Source: an uncultured Gammaproteobacteria bacterium
GTDB lineage: Bacteria > Pseudomonadota > Gammaproteobacteria > Pseudomonadales > Pseudohongiellaceae
Assembly (NCBI GenBank): GCA_903862645.1
Contig: CAIOZF010000235.1
Location: 55,599 to 119,598 of the forward strand
Direction of reading: 5' to 3'
Length of the DNA stretch: 64,000 bases
Shown here: positions 11,174 through 22,411 of the stretch, piece after piece
Numbering within the stretch: position 1 is the first letter of the stretch
How the letters are laid out: every line of letters begins with the position of its first letter
Notes under the pieces: model-generated
Told to the model about the DNA's origin: nothing
Database searches by the model: none
Seen by the model: only the letters and a program-made list of their open reading frames with translations
Position numbers and translations under genes: made by a program

Positions 11174-13843
11174 TCAACGCTTCTGCAGTTCGCGCTCCAG
11201 TGTATCGGTGATAGAGCGACTCGCCTGCAGGCTTTGCAGCAGGGAGGGGATGTTGTCACTGATATTGAGGTTGAGATTGATCCGTTGTCCCTGATTCATG
11301 TCAGGGTTGGCCCCCTGCAGTTTGACAGCAAGATTCAAGTCTCCACTCGGGAGGTAATTCACAGCGGCTTCAAGGCTGTCGTATTGATAGTTGCTAAGTG
11401 CCTGATTAACCAAATCAAGCGCCGCGTTGCGACTGTTGCCTGCGTTGCCTGACTGATACTGGATACTGCCTCCGGGGGCTTCTATGTGCAATGTTCCTTC
11501 CGCTACGGAAATGGCGCTACCTTCTATGCGTACCGGGATACTGCCGCTGAGGATGCCGCTGGCTTGTATGCCTTCGTAGGCGCCCATGTCCAGTAAAGTG
11601 CCTAGATCGAGGCGTTCCAGTGTCAGCGTCAAATTGTTTTCCGCCGCAGACAATTGGTAAGTAGTACCCGCTGAGCGCAGGGTGCCTTCGAAGAGAGTAG
11701 CCTGGAAATCGGTTAGGTCCAGGGTCTGCTGGAGGGTATCAATACCATAAGTAAATTCGATGTTCTCGACAGGCAGGCCGGGGTTGATGCTGCCTATAAA
11801 TGCCCGCTGCGTCGGTGAGCTGATGAAGCCACCCGAGTCAACGAATGCGCCGTTGAGGTTCGTAGAAAAATCGACAAGAGCCGTATCTGTATAGAAACCG
11901 CTGAGCTGTGCAGCATCGAGCCGCACGGGACCGACCATCACGAGTCCAGCATTGTCATCGAGTCTCAGGCTGAGATCAGCACTTGCTGTGACACTGCCCG
12001 AGACGATGTCAGCGTCAATGGGGAGGTTTTGGAACAGATAGGCGAGACTTTCGTTGTTCATCCCGAACTGCAAGCGCGGAATCTTTATATTGATTTGTGC
12101 CGCGCGGCCTGTAAGCGCAGCGCTGCCCTCCATGGTTAGAAGGTCACGTTCGGCTGCACGGAATACGGCATCGGCTTTAAGGGTGTTGTTGCTGAGCTGT
12201 AAAAGTGCAGTCGCCTCTGGGTTGCGTAATTCAAACGGGAGCAGATCGATTCCGAATGACCTCGCGTCAAGTTGCACATTCACCTCAGGGGTGGTGCCCG
12301 GCACCGAAGGCCACTGTGCCTGCATTGAACTGGCTCTTATGGCAGCGTGTCCACTGCTTGCACCCACACGTATTGTTGGCATAAAAAGCTCCACGCCATT
12401 TCCGGTGATCGAGATATCCAGGGTCTCGTTCAGGCTGATTGTTATCGCTTCCTGCATCAGGAGATTGGCATGTTCCAAGGCTATATCGCGTGCCTGGATG
12501 TTTGCTGCTCCAATGCGCGATCCTTGTGCCAAAGTGGCTGTCAGAGTCGCGTCCTCGATGCCCAGTGTTATCGCGCTATCGGCGCTGATACCTTCGATGA
12601 CAAATTCTCCGTAGGAAAAAGTGGGCATGCGCAGAGTCGCGGAGACGGTTGCTGTGCAGCGCAATGGCTGGATGCATTCTCCAGTAGCCTCAGTGATGTC
12701 GAGCATCCCAGTCTGAACTGCGGCGACGGACAGCTGTGTCGCCGTCAAGCTTTGCCTTGTGTTATTGAGAGTCATGACAAAATCCCCTGGTGTATAAATT
12801 CCGGATACTGTCACTGGTTCATCAGCATGCCATGCAATGGTGTTGGTTATATTGGGTGATGTGGTGGGTAGTGATACGCGGGCGGATGAGTCTGCCAGAA
12901 TCGCCAGTGAGATATCCAAGTGCTGATCGACGTGACCCTGTGCGTTGCCGGAAAAATAGAGGGTGCCGTCGTAGTTCCCAGCTGCTTCAGATAGTAGATG
13001 CAGTGACTCGAGCAGCTGCTTGCCCGGCGCCAGATGAAGGGTACCGGAAGTGTCCGCAAGTAATTGCCCCTGCTCTTCGCTGACCGTGAATTCTCCTTGC
13101 AGAACCGACTCTTCGTTGTTCTCCAGCCGAATGCTCCCGGTAACAGCCTGGGGAAAAAATTGATGTGCAGGCAATTTATCTGTCGGGATGAAATAGCTGG
13201 AGACAAACTGATCATCATGCCAGTTCATTCGCAAATCGAGACTGGCTCTGTCGTGCTTGATCTGGGTAATGATTTCGTGCTTGCTGTGAGTCAGCCGGAC
13301 GCTGGCGTCATTGGCCATGTCCGCTACGCTGAGGCGCTCAATATATAACGAATCAAGGGGCAGGGCTTGCAGGGTTGCGAGCCACTGTGTGACATCCAGT
13401 GCAACACCGGCGCTCTGCGCCATATCAGCAGGAAACTGGTCTGCGGCGGCGGTGTTCTTGGCCGCAGGATTGATGAGTGTCAACGCCTCAATCTCGACTG
13501 TTCTGAACTGGCCTTTCAATAATTGTGCAGGTGAAAACCTGACTGACAAATTTTCGACAACACTTTCCAGATCAGAGCTATCAGATATATCCGCCGAGAT
13601 GTAGGCGAAGCGGATAATTTCAGCACTGACGGTGCTACTTGAGACGCGCAGGCCTTCTATTGCGCGCAGCTCTAGTCCTGGAGGTGCCAGATAGGCGTTG
13701 GCAATGCGGATGGCAAAGAAGCTTGTAAAGAAATACAGGACGGCGCCACCAACGACAGTGGCTGTCATGAGAAGTGCCATGACGCCGATGAGCCACCGCG
13801 TTATGGTTCTCGTCCGTTTTCTGGAGATGCTCGGCGTGCTCAT
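11174..13843 (-). CDS. ydbH: YdbH family AsmA-like protein
   Basis: 889 aa, N-terminal TM, beta-rich AsmA/DUF748-like repeat body; operon with ynbE and ydbL. Confidence 0.82.
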   Translation of the reverse strand: MSTPSISRKRTRTITRWLIGVMALLMTATVVGGAVLYFFTSFFAIRIANAYLAPPGLELRAIEGLRVSSSTVSAEIIRFAYISADISDSSDLESVVENLSVRFSPAQLLKGQFRTVEIEALTLINPAAKNTAAADQFPADMAQSAGVALDVTQWLATLQALPLDSLYIERLSVADMANDASVRLTHSKHEIITQIKHDRASLDLRMNWHDDQFVSSYFIPTDKLPAHQFFPQAVTGSIRLENNEESVLQGEFTVSEEQGQLLADTSGTLHLAPGKQLLESLHLLSEAAGNYDGTLYFSGNAQGHVDQHLDISLAILADSSARVSLPTTSPNITNTIAWHADEPVTVSGIYTPGDFVMTLNNTRQSLTATQLSVAAVQTGMLDITEATGECIQPLRCTATVSATLRMPTFSYGEFVIEGISADSAITLGIEDATLTATLAQGSRIGAANIQARDIALEHANLLMQEAITISLNETLDISITGNGVELFMPTIRVGASSGHAAIRASSMQAQWPSVPGTTPEVNVQLDARSFGIDLLPFELRNPEATALLQLSNNTLKADAVFRAAERDLLTMEGSAALTGRAAQINIKIPRLQFGMNNESLAYLFQNLPIDADIVSGSVTASADLSLRLDDNAGLVMVGPVRLDAAQLSGFYTDTALVDFSTNLNGAFVDSGGFISSPTQRAFIGSINPGLPVENIEFTYGIDTLQQTLDLTDFQATLFEGTLRSAGTTYQLSAAENNLTLTLERLDLGTLLDMGAYEGIQASGILSGSIPVRIEGSAISVAEGTLHIEAPGGSIQYQSGNAGNSRNAALDLVNQALSNYQYDSLEAAVNYLPSGDLNLAVKLQGANPDMNQGQRINLNLNISDNIPSLLQSLQASRSITDTLERELQKR

Positions 13844-14007
13844 GCGCTTTAACTTCAGTGTCCTGGTGCAGGGGTGCAGAGTTGCACGTCAGTGTGCCAC
13901 AGCGGTTTTTTCATTGACAGCCAAGTGCGAGTTGCATGTCGGAGTAAGCGTCTGCGGCGCCCACAAAGTACTTGTATAAAAGGGTGGCCTGGCTTAACCT
14001 GCGCCCC

Positions 14008-14386
<379 letters not shown>

Positions 14387-14614
14387 AGTTTTTTCCTCGT
14401 TTTATCCAATCTCAAAACCACTAAAATCCTTCAACTCTTAACAAACTACTTTAATAGTTTCGTTTAGCGTTTTGATATTCCTGTAATTCCATCTTTCTTT
14501 CTTATCTCTTTCTCGTAACCTTCAGATTTATATACGCATTTTTGCATTGGTCCGTCTGCAAAAAGGGCAAATTCCTCTTGCAGATTGCAATTCGTATGCT
14601 AGAGTGTCGCAGAG

Positions 14615-14649
14615 TGGGAAAAGGTGGAAGATTCTGTAGAAAAGTGGGG
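14615..14649 (+). promoter_or_regulatory. Candidate MraZ operator (four TGGNN-like repeats at 10-bp period)
   Basis: TGGGA-5-TGGAA-5-TGTAG-5-TGGGG, about 55 bp upstream of mraZ. Confidence 0.7.
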
Positions 14650-14703
14650 AACCTAGCGTGAGTTGTCCCATAGCAGGCATGGCACACAACAGGGGGTAGG
14701 TCG

Positions 14704-15159
14704 GTGTTCAGAGGCGTCAACACAATCAGTCTGGATTCGAAGGGGCGGCTGGCTATGCCATCGCGCTATCGAGACCAATTGATGACGCAGTTTGGAGGTC
14801 GACTGGTGGGCACGATCGAACCCATGGCCAAGTGTCTGCTGCTTTACCCGATCGACGTATGGGAAGAGATTCAGAAGAAGATTGAGGGTTTGTCGAGCTT
14901 CAATCCGGATACCAGAAGATTTCAGCGCATGATGATTGGTTATGCGACAGACATGGAGCTGGATGGGAGCGGGCGCATTCTGTTGCCGCAAGTGCTGCGT
15001 GCCCATGCAGAGTTGGACAAGCAGGTGGCGCTGGTTGGCTTAGGCAAGAAGCTGGAGCTCTGGAGTGAAGAAAGCTGGGATGAGCAAAGGAAGCTCTGGA
15101 TGTCGCAGCAGACTGTGGGCGGTGAATTGCCGGCAGAGTTGCAGAGTCTTTCTCTGTAA
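14704..15159 (+). CDS. mraZ: Transcriptional regulator MraZ
   Basis: MFRGVNTISLDSKGRLAMPSRYRD; GTG start; first gene of dcw cluster. Confidence 0.97.
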   Translation: MFRGVNTISLDSKGRLAMPSRYRDQLMTQFGGRLVGTIEPMAKCLLLYPIDVWEEIQKKIEGLSSFNPDTRRFQRMMIGYATDMELDGSGRILLPQVLRAHAELDKQVALVGLGKKLELWSEESWDEQRKLWMSQQTVGGELPAELQSLSL

Positions 15160-15245
15160 ACCGGTTAAGCGCTTCCGGTTTGGTGTGGCGACTCCTAGGC
15201 GTACAAGTACGCATTCTTCTGTAAGCAAACCCTGGTGGAATATCG

Positions 15246-16181
15246 ATGTCAGAACGACCGCAGCACGAAACCGTTTTGTTGGAAGCTGCAGTGGCTGCGT
15301 TGTTGGTGGATGGTGCGGGATTTTATGTGGATGGCACTTTCGGGCGCGGTGGTCATTCCCGACGAATTTTGCAGGGTCTGCAGCCGCAGGGTCGGCTTCT
15401 GGCGATTGACAAGGACCCGGAGGCGATTCGGGTGGCGCGTGCCGAGCTGGGAACTGACACGCGTTTCGAGGTGGTGCAGGGGTCGTTTTCCCGTCTGGCA
15501 GAGTTGGTGGCGAGCGCTGGGCTGACCGGTAAGGTAAGTGGGGTTTTGTTGGATCTGGGGGTGTCTTCGCCGCAACTGGACGAGGCGCAACGGGGCTTCA
15601 GTTTCATTCAGGATGGGCCGTTGGATATGCGCATGAATCCAGAAGAGGGCCAGAGTGCTGCTCAGTGGTTGGCGTCAGCATCCGAGCAAGAGATTGCCGA
15701 CGTCATCTATCGCTACGGAGAGGAGCGCTTCTCCCGTCGCATGGCGCGCGCCTTGATCGAGCACCGCAAGCTCCAGCCCATTGCCACGACACTGCAACTC
15801 GCTGAGATCATCAAGCAGGCCAATCCTGCCTGGGAAAAGCATAAACATCCGGCAACCCGGGCCTTTCAGGGCATTCGCATACACATTAACCGTGAGCTCG
15901 AAGACTTGCAGAGCGTCTTGCAGCAGGCTCTGGATGTTCTGCGTGTGGGGGGGCGGCTGGTGGTAATCAGTTTCCACTCGCTCGAGGATCGGATTGTTAA
16001 GCAGTTCATCAACAAGCAGTCCAAAGGGGATGATTATCCTGCAGGAGTGCCGGTGCAGTACGCCGACCTCAATCCGCGTGTGAAGAAAATCGGTAAAGCA
16101 GTGAAAGCCGATGACGATGAGGTGCGCATGAATCCTCGTTCCCGCAGCGCCATCATGAGAGTGGCAGAGAAAATCGCCTGA
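15246..16181 (+). CDS. rsmH: 16S rRNA (cytosine(1402)-N4)-methyltransferase RsmH
   Basis: [36 protein letters not shown]. Confidence 0.97.
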   Translation: MSERPQHETVLLEAAVAALLVDGAGFYVDGTFGRGGHSRRILQGLQPQGRLLAIDKDPEAIRVARAELGTDTRFEVVQGSFSRLAELVASAGLTGKVSGVLLDLGVSSPQLDEAQRGFSFIQDGPLDMRMNPEEGQSAAQWLASASEQEIADVIYRYGEERFSRRMARALIEHRKLQPIATTLQLAEIIKQANPAWEKHKHPATRAFQGIRIHINRELEDLQSVLQQALDVLRVGGRLVVISFHSLEDRIVKQFINKQSKGDDYPAGVPVQYADLNPRVKKIGKAVKADDDEVRMNPRSRSAIMRVAEKIA

Positions 16182-16237
16182 TTGGCGATTTGCATAAGAA
16201 CAACAGTAATCAGAAAGACCGGGAAGTTGAGTTAAGC

Positions 16238-16600
16238 ATGAACATACAAGCAGACAGAAATTCAGCAGACCGCAGCAGCGTGAAGGGGCGCAAGAGCGAG
16301 CAGGCTGTGTTTTCCTGGGTAGAGATATTTTCCGCTCGCACCCAGCTCGTCGTCCTTCTTTTGCTTGCTCTCCTGGTGACAGGGGTTGCGGTTGTCTACG
16401 CCACGTTCAAGAATCGTTATCTCCTGAATGAGCTGCAACTACTCAGAGGCCAGCGTAATGAATTGCAGGTGCAGCGGGGGCAGCTGTTGATCGAGCAAAG
16501 TACCTTCAGTCTTGAGGCGCGAGTCGAGCGCAAAGCAATTGATGAGCTGCAGATGAAAGTGCCTGAATTCGCCGAGATCGTCATGGTGCGCTATGAGTGA
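16238..16600 (+). CDS. ftsL: Cell division protein FtsL
   Basis: Small single-TM coiled-coil protein between rsmH and ftsI; ATG at 16238 preferred. Confidence 0.88.
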   Translation: MNIQADRNSADRSSVKGRKSEQAVFSWVEIFSARTQLVVLLLLALLVTGVAVVYATFKNRYLLNELQLLRGQRNELQVQRGQLLIEQSTFSLEARVERKAIDELQMKVPEFAEIVMVRYE

Positions 16601-18332
16601 GAGAGATTCGGCTTACAAACCGTTAACGTGGCGCCTATACCTGATCTTTGCGGTCATGGTGCTGTGTGTCGCGGCAGTACTCTGGAAGTTGACCACCCTA
16701 TATGTGTTGGAAAAAGATTTTTTACAGGGTCAGGGTGATGCCCGCACCATTCGCACGGAACCGTTGTCTGCGCATCGTGGTGTCATTACGGATCGCAATG
16801 GCGAGGCGCTTGCTGTCAGTACACCGGTGAAGTCCATCTGGGTTAACCCAAAGGAATTATCGCAGGAGTTGCGTGACATCGAGTTGCTGGCAACAGAATT
16901 GCAAGTGGAGCCACAGGCGCTGGCGAGCAACATTGCGGCAAACTCCGAAAAAGACTTCCTCTTCGTCAAGCGTCGAATGTCTCCCGCCGAGGCGGATCGG
17001 GTACTCGCCCTGCGCATTCAGGGTGTCTACGCCCGTCAGGAATATCAGCGGTACTATCCGCAAGGCGAGATTGCTGCCCACGTAGTCGGTTTTACGGATG
17101 TGGATGATCAGGGGCAGGAAGGCCTGGAGCTTGCTTACGATTCCTGGTTGCAGGGTGTGCCCGGTCGCCAACAGGTTATGAAGGATCGTCGCGGGCGTGT
17201 CATCAAAGAGCTGGACACCATTCAGACTGCGCAGCCTGGAAAAGACGTCGAGCTCAGTCTCGATTTTCGCATTCAGAATCTCGCCTATAAAGAACTCAAG
17301 GCAGAGACCCTGCTCAGGGGCGCCAGATCAGCCTCGGTAGTGGTAATGGACGTTGCCACCGGCGAAGTGCTGGCGATGGCCAACCAGCCCTCCTATAACC
17401 CAAATAATCGAGGCTCGATCACTGACTTCAGCGCGCTGCGTAATCGTGCGATGACTGATTTGATCGAGCCCGGTTCCACCGCCAAGGCTTTCACTATCGC
17501 TGCCGCGCTCGAATCCGGGCTGTTCACTCCGGAGACGCTGGTCGATACCAATCCGGGTCGCATGCGTATCGGCAGAGACTGGGTCACCGATGCCACCACT
17601 CGTGACATCAATCACGGCATGCTGACAGTGCAGGGTGTCATCACCAAATCCAGCAACGTAGGAGCGTCCAAACTCGCGTTGGCGATTGGTCATGAACAGC
17701 TTCGCAGCATGCTGGCGAAAGTAGGCTTTGGCGTGGATACGGGCACAGGCTTTCCTGGAGAGCGTGGCGGATTACTGCCGAATCATCGCATCTGGCATGA
17801 CATAGAAACCGCTACCTTGTCCTATGGTTACGGCTTCTCCGTTTCCGCACTGCAACTGGCGCAGGCCTACACCACAATCGCTGATGGTGGCGTGCGCAAG
17901 CCAGTGTCTCTGCTCAAGCTGAACTCACAGCAGCTCGATTCTCTTCCGAGGGAACAGGTCATCAGCGAGGCTGTGGCCCGTCAGGTAATGGCCGCACTTG
18001 AAACCGTCGTTGACAAAGAACGCGGTGGTGGTGCCACGGCCGCCAACATTCCTTTCTACAGCGTGGCGGGCAAGACAGGCACCGCACACGTCGTTGGCGC
18101 TGGCGGTTACGAAGACAGCGTCTATAACTCTTTATTTGTGGGCTATGCCCCGGCCAGTGATCCCAAGGTAGTGATTGTAATTGTTATGAACGAGCCAGGT
18201 GGCACTGAACACTACGGCAGTCAGGTAGCGGCGCCGCTGTTCTCAAAGATTGCCGGAGGTGCCATGCGCATTCTCAATGTACCGCCAGACAAGATCAATG
18301 CTTCGGAAGTCCTGAACCTGAGCGCTTTGTAA
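16593..18332 (+). CDS. ftsI: Peptidoglycan transpeptidase FtsI (PBP3)
   Basis: Transpeptidase motifs STAK, SSN, KTGT. Confidence 0.97.
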   Translation: MSERDSAYKPLTWRLYLIFAVMVLCVAAVLWKLTTLYVLEKDFLQGQGDARTIRTEPLSAHRGVITDRNGEALAVSTPVKSIWVNPKELSQELRDIELLATELQVEPQALASNIAANSEKDFLFVKRRMSPAEADRVLALRIQGVYARQEYQRYYPQGEIAAHVVGFTDVDDQGQEGLELAYDSWLQGVPGRQQVMKDRRGRVIKELDTIQTAQPGKDVELSLDFRIQNLAYKELKAETLLRGARSASVVVMDVATGEVLAMANQPSYNPNNRGSITDFSALRNRAMTDLIEPGSTAKAFTIAAALESGLFTPETLVDTNPGRMRIGRDWVTDATTRDINHGMLTVQGVITKSSNVGASKLALAIGHEQLRSMLAKVGFGVDTGTGFPGERGGLLPNHRIWHDIETATLSYGYGFSVSALQLAQAYTTIADGGVRKPVSLLKLNSQQLDSLPREQVISEAVARQVMAALETVVDKERGGGATAANIPFYSVAGKTGTAHVVGAGGYEDSVYNSLFVGYAPASDPKVVIVIVMNEPGGTEHYGSQVAAPLFSKIAGGAMRILNVPPDKINASEVLNLSAL

Positions 18333-18345
18333 CGGCAGCGACACC

Positions 18346-19896
18346 ATGAATAGAGCGGAAAGAATCGTGTACAAAACCTCGCTTGACCAACTGCTCGATG
18401 GTATCGCAGACCTGTCTCAGGAACTGCCGCCGGAGTTCGACGTTCGGGTCAGCGGCGTGCAGTTGGACAGTCGGCTTGTGAAGACAGGTGACCTGTTCAT
18501 GGCTTGTTTTGGCAGAAATCATGATGCCCGCGACTACATCGATCTGGCTATCGATAAGGGGGCCGTGGCGGTAGTTGCACATGGCGGTGGCGCATGGCAA
18601 GGCGTCAGTGTCAGGCGTGGCGTGATCGTGATGGCTGTAGATAATCTCTCGGCAAGAACCGGTGAGATCGCTGCGCGTTTTTATGATGATCCCAGTGCCG
18701 CCATGACCATGATCGGTGTTACCGGCACCAACGGCAAGACCAGTTGCACGCAGTTTATTGCCCAGGCGCTGAGCACCATGCAGCGGAAGTGTGGCGTTAT
18801 TGGCACCATCGGTTACGGACTGTATGGAGACTTGCAAGAGTCGGCGTATACCACTCCCGATCCAGTATTTCTGCAATCCGTGTTGGCACAGATGCGTCTG
18901 CAGGGCGCCGACACGGTGGCGATGGAAGTGTCGTCGCAGGGTTTGCATCAGAATCGCGTAAACGGCGTACGCTTCGATGTCGCCGTGTTTACCAATCTGA
19001 CCCGTGATCATCTGGATTATCACGGCAGCATGGAAGCGTACGCCGAGACCAAGACTAGGCTGTTCATGATCGATAGTCTCAGCAACGCGGTGGTCAATGT
19101 GGATGATCCTTATGCGCCGACTATCCTGAACTGTGTTGCTCCAACGGTGAGGACGCACACGTTCAGTGTCACCAGTCCACACGCCGACGTGTACGCCCTG
19201 CAACTGGAGTTGCACCGCACAGGTTACAAGGCGCTGGTGCGTACGCCTTTTGGTGACGGCACGATGAATGGTCGGCTGCTGGGACGCTTCAATTTCAGCA
19301 ATCTGCTTGCCGTACTGACTACTCTGATCGCCACTGAATCAAGCCGCAGTGATTTCAGGCTCGATACGCTTCTGGATCGTCTCTCATGTTTGCAGCCAGT
19401 GACTGGCCGTATGGAGATTGTGGGTGACAGCACCGATATTACCGTCGTCGTGGACTACGCACACACGCCAGACGCTCTGCGCAGCGCACTCATCGCTCTC
19501 CGGGAACACTTCAGTGGCAACGTCTGGTGCGTTTTTGGCTGTGGCGGTAACCGAGATCAGGGTAAGCGGCCCATGATGGCAGAGGCCGCAGAGCACTACG
19601 CCGATCGCCTGATCGTCACGGATGACAATCCGCGTAGCGAGTGTGCCGATGACATCATCAGGCAGATATTGCTCGGTATCGAAGACAGTTCGCGAATGGT
19701 GGTGGAGCGGGACCGGGCGAAAGCCATTACGTTGGCGATCACGAGTGCTGTTCCCGGTGATGTGGTTCTGATCGCTGGCAAGGGCCACGAGAATTATCAG
19801 GATGTGAACGGTAAAAAGATGGTGTTCAGCGATGTCGCGCAGGCGCGTCTAGCCCTGCAGGCAAGAAATAAATCCACCTATACAGTGAGCAGGTAA
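18346..19896 (+). CDS. murE: UDP-MurNAc-L-Ala-D-Glu:meso-DAP ligase MurE
   Basis: GVTGTNGKTSCTQF and DNPRSE motif. Confidence 0.97.
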   Translation: MNRAERIVYKTSLDQLLDGIADLSQELPPEFDVRVSGVQLDSRLVKTGDLFMACFGRNHDARDYIDLAIDKGAVAVVAHGGGAWQGVSVRRGVIVMAVDNLSARTGEIAARFYDDPSAAMTMIGVTGTNGKTSCTQFIAQALSTMQRKCGVIGTIGYGLYGDLQESAYTTPDPVFLQSVLAQMRLQGADTVAMEVSSQGLHQNRVNGVRFDVAVFTNLTRDHLDYHGSMEAYAETKTRLFMIDSLSNAVVNVDDPYAPTILNCVAPTVRTHTFSVTSPHADVYALQLELHRTGYKALVRTPFGDGTMNGRLLGRFNFSNLLAVLTTLIATESSRSDFRLDTLLDRLSCLQPVTGRMEIVGDSTDITVVVDYAHTPDALRSALIALREHFSGNVWCVFGCGGNRDQGKRPMMAEAAEHYADRLIVTDDNPRSECADDIIRQILLGIEDSSRMVVERDRAKAITLAITSAVPGDVVLIAGKGHENYQDVNGKKMVFSDVAQARLALQARNKSTYTVSR

Positions 19897-19901
19897 ATCC
19901 T

Positions 19902-21263
19902 GTGATAAAGAGCATGACACTCTCGGCATTGAACAGCGTACTGAAAGGGCGATTGAGTGGCCCCGACGCGAGCTTTCTGCGAGTGTCTACAGACACCAGG
20001 ACGCTGTGCGCTGGAGACCTTTATGTTGCTCTGGTGGGTGAGAGTTTCGATGGCAATGAATTCATTGCGCAGGCATTTGCAAAAGGGGCCTGCGGCGCTG
20101 TCGTTAATGAATTGATTGCAGGCGACTGGCCGCAGTTGAGCGTCGCGGACACAACTGTCGCACTCGGGGAGATTGCACGGTGTAATCGTCTGGAGTCTCA
20201 GGCTCAAGTGATCGCAGTGACTGGCAGCCAGGGCAAGACTACGGTGAAAGAAATGATCGGCTGCATTCTGGGTGTTAATCATCCGGTGCTGGTGACGAAG
20301 GCTAATTTCAATAATCACGTGGGCGTTCCACTGACACTGCTGGAACTGAACAGTACGCATCAGCGAGCGGTGATTGAATTGGGGGCGAGTGGCCCCGGCG
20401 AGATCGCCTACACCGTAGAAATGGTCATGCCGCATGTCGCTGTTCTTACCAACGCCGCAGCGACCCATATTGAAGGCTTTGGTGATCTGCAGGGTGTTGT
20501 CAGAACCAAGGGCGAGATTATTGATGGACTGCCCGCCGCAGGGATCGCAGTGCTGAATGCGGACGATGCCAATATTCAATCGTGGATCGATCGTGCCGCC
20601 AGGCGTCGTGTATACACCTTCGGTATGAATTCAGCGACTGCCGATTACTTCGCTACCCAGATACGCGGTGGCGGTGGCACAGGTTCCATTTTCACTCTTA
20701 ATACTCCGGCTGGATCGATTTCGATCTCGCTTGCTTTGCTTGGTTTGCATAACGTCGTCAATGCCGTCGCGGCCGCCGCGGCATGCACTGCGGTCGGATG
20801 CACACTGGAAGAGATCAAGACGGGCCTGGAGCGCATCAAATCAATACCCGGGCGCATGCAAATGCTGACCGGAGTACGCGGAGCGGTGCTGATTGACGAT
20901 AGTTACAATGCCAGTCCCTCCTCGTTTCACGCGGCTATCGATGCGCTTGCGGCGCATATCGGCCACAGGATTCTTGTGGTGGGAGACATGGCGGAGCTGG
21001 GATCGCAGTGTGAGTCAGCGCATGCCGAAGTCGGACGCTACGCCCGCACACACGGGATCGACACTCTCTGGTCGGTGGGGCAGTTCAGCGCGCTGGCCTC
21101 TGCGGCATTTGGCAGTAACGGCAGGCATTTTGACAATCAGAGAGCACTCATTGAGCAGGCGCGCACAGTGTTCGGGCCTGGTGTCATCGCTCTGGTAAAA
21201 GGTTCTCGCAGTGCGGAGATGGACAAAGTGGTCGAACAATTGAAAAGCGGGGAGCCCTCATAA
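19902..21263 (+). CDS. murF: UDP-MurNAc-tripeptide:D-Ala-D-Ala ligase MurF
   Basis: [23 protein letters not shown]. Confidence 0.97.
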   Translation: MIKSMTLSALNSVLKGRLSGPDASFLRVSTDTRTLCAGDLYVALVGESFDGNEFIAQAFAKGACGAVVNELIAGDWPQLSVADTTVALGEIARCNRLESQAQVIAVTGSQGKTTVKEMIGCILGVNHPVLVTKANFNNHVGVPLTLLELNSTHQRAVIELGASGPGEIAYTVEMVMPHVAVLTNAAATHIEGFGDLQGVVRTKGEIIDGLPAAGIAVLNADDANIQSWIDRAARRRVYTFGMNSATADYFATQIRGGGGTGSIFTLNTPAGSISISLALLGLHNVVNAVAAAAACTAVGCTLEEIKTGLERIKSIPGRMQMLTGVRGAVLIDDSYNASPSSFHAAIDALAAHIGHRILVVGDMAELGSQCESAHAEVGRYARTHGIDTLWSVGQFSALASAAFGSNGRHFDNQRALIEQARTVFGPGVIALVKGSRSAEMDKVVEQLKSGEPS

Positions 21264-22345
21264 TGCTGGTTTGGCTAGCAAGTTATCTGACTCAGTACGA
21301 CAGCGGATTTGCTGTGCTGCAGTACATTACCGTGCGCGGCATCTTCAGTATTTTGACCTCATTGATGATCTCGCTGTTGATCGGTCCCTGGATGATCCGT
21401 CGACTCAATCTTTTGCAGATCGGACAGGTGGTCAGAGACGATGGGCCGAAGAGCCACCTCAGCAAGGCTGGGACTCCCACTATGGGCGGCGCCCTTATCT
21501 TGGTCAGCGTTGCCGTCAGCACACTGCTCTGGTCAGACCTCAACAACCATTACGTCTGGACAACACTGATCGTTACGCTCTTGTTTGGTGCGGTTGGCTG
21601 GGTGGACGACTACCGCAAGGTCATCGAGAAAAATCCGAAGGGCCTGGCGGCGCGTTGGAAATATTTCTGGCAATCGGTGGTCGGTCTGGGTGCTGCACTG
21701 TTTCTGTACTACAGCGCCGTCGGCCCCGCCGAGACCCATTACATCATTCCCTTCTTCAAAGACGTCTCGCTTAATGTCGGCATCCTTTATGTGGTGATCA
21801 CATATTTCGTCATCGTTGGCAGCAGCAACGCGGTCAATCTAACCGATGGTCTGGATGGGCTCGCCATCATGCCTACCGTCATGGTTGGTGGCGCACTAGG
21901 CTTGATCGCCTACTTGTCCGGTCATGTGGAATTTTCTGATTATCTGCGTATTCCCTACGTTGCCGGTGCCGCTGAGTTGGCGATCTTCTGCGGGACGCTG
22001 GTGGGTGCTGGGCTGGGTTTCCTCTGGTTCAACACCTATCCCGCCCAGGTATTCATGGGTGATGTGGGAGCACTGGCGCTGGGTGCTGCGCTGGGGGTTG
22101 TCGCCGTGATCTCCAGGCATGAAATCGTGCTGTTCATCATGGGCGGAATTTTCGTCATGGAGACAGTATCCGTGATTCTCCAGGTTGGCTCTTTCAAGCT
22201 GCGCGGCAAGCGCATCTTCCGCATGGCGCCACTGCATCACCATTATGAATTGAAGGGTTGGCCTGAGCCGCGGGTGATCGTGCGCTTCTGGATCATTACG
22301 GTAATGCTGGTGCTTTTCGGGCTGGCGACACTGAAGTTGCGTTAA
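21263..22345 (+). CDS. mraY: Phospho-MurNAc-pentapeptide transferase MraY
   Basis: [26 protein letters not shown] motifs. Confidence 0.98.
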   Translation: MLVWLASYLTQYDSGFAVLQYITVRGIFSILTSLMISLLIGPWMIRRLNLLQIGQVVRDDGPKSHLSKAGTPTMGGALILVSVAVSTLLWSDLNNHYVWTTLIVTLLFGAVGWVDDYRKVIEKNPKGLAARWKYFWQSVVGLGAALFLYYSAVGPAETHYIIPFFKDVSLNVGILYVVITYFVIVGSSNAVNLTDGLDGLAIMPTVMVGGALGLIAYLSGHVEFSDYLRIPYVAGAAELAIFCGTLVGAGLGFLWFNTYPAQVFMGDVGALALGAALGVVAVISRHEIVLFIMGGIFVMETVSVILQVGSFKLRGKRIFRMAPLHHHYELKGWPEPRVIVRFWIITVMLVLFGLATLKLR

Positions 22346-22411
22346 TGGAGGCGATGCGAATCGCTGCTAAAAGATCACACAGATAAACGATAGAAAAGGG
22401 CGGAAATTCAG

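Noticed and set aside
18295-19215. 306-aa minus-strand ORF
   Set aside because: Shadow of murE.
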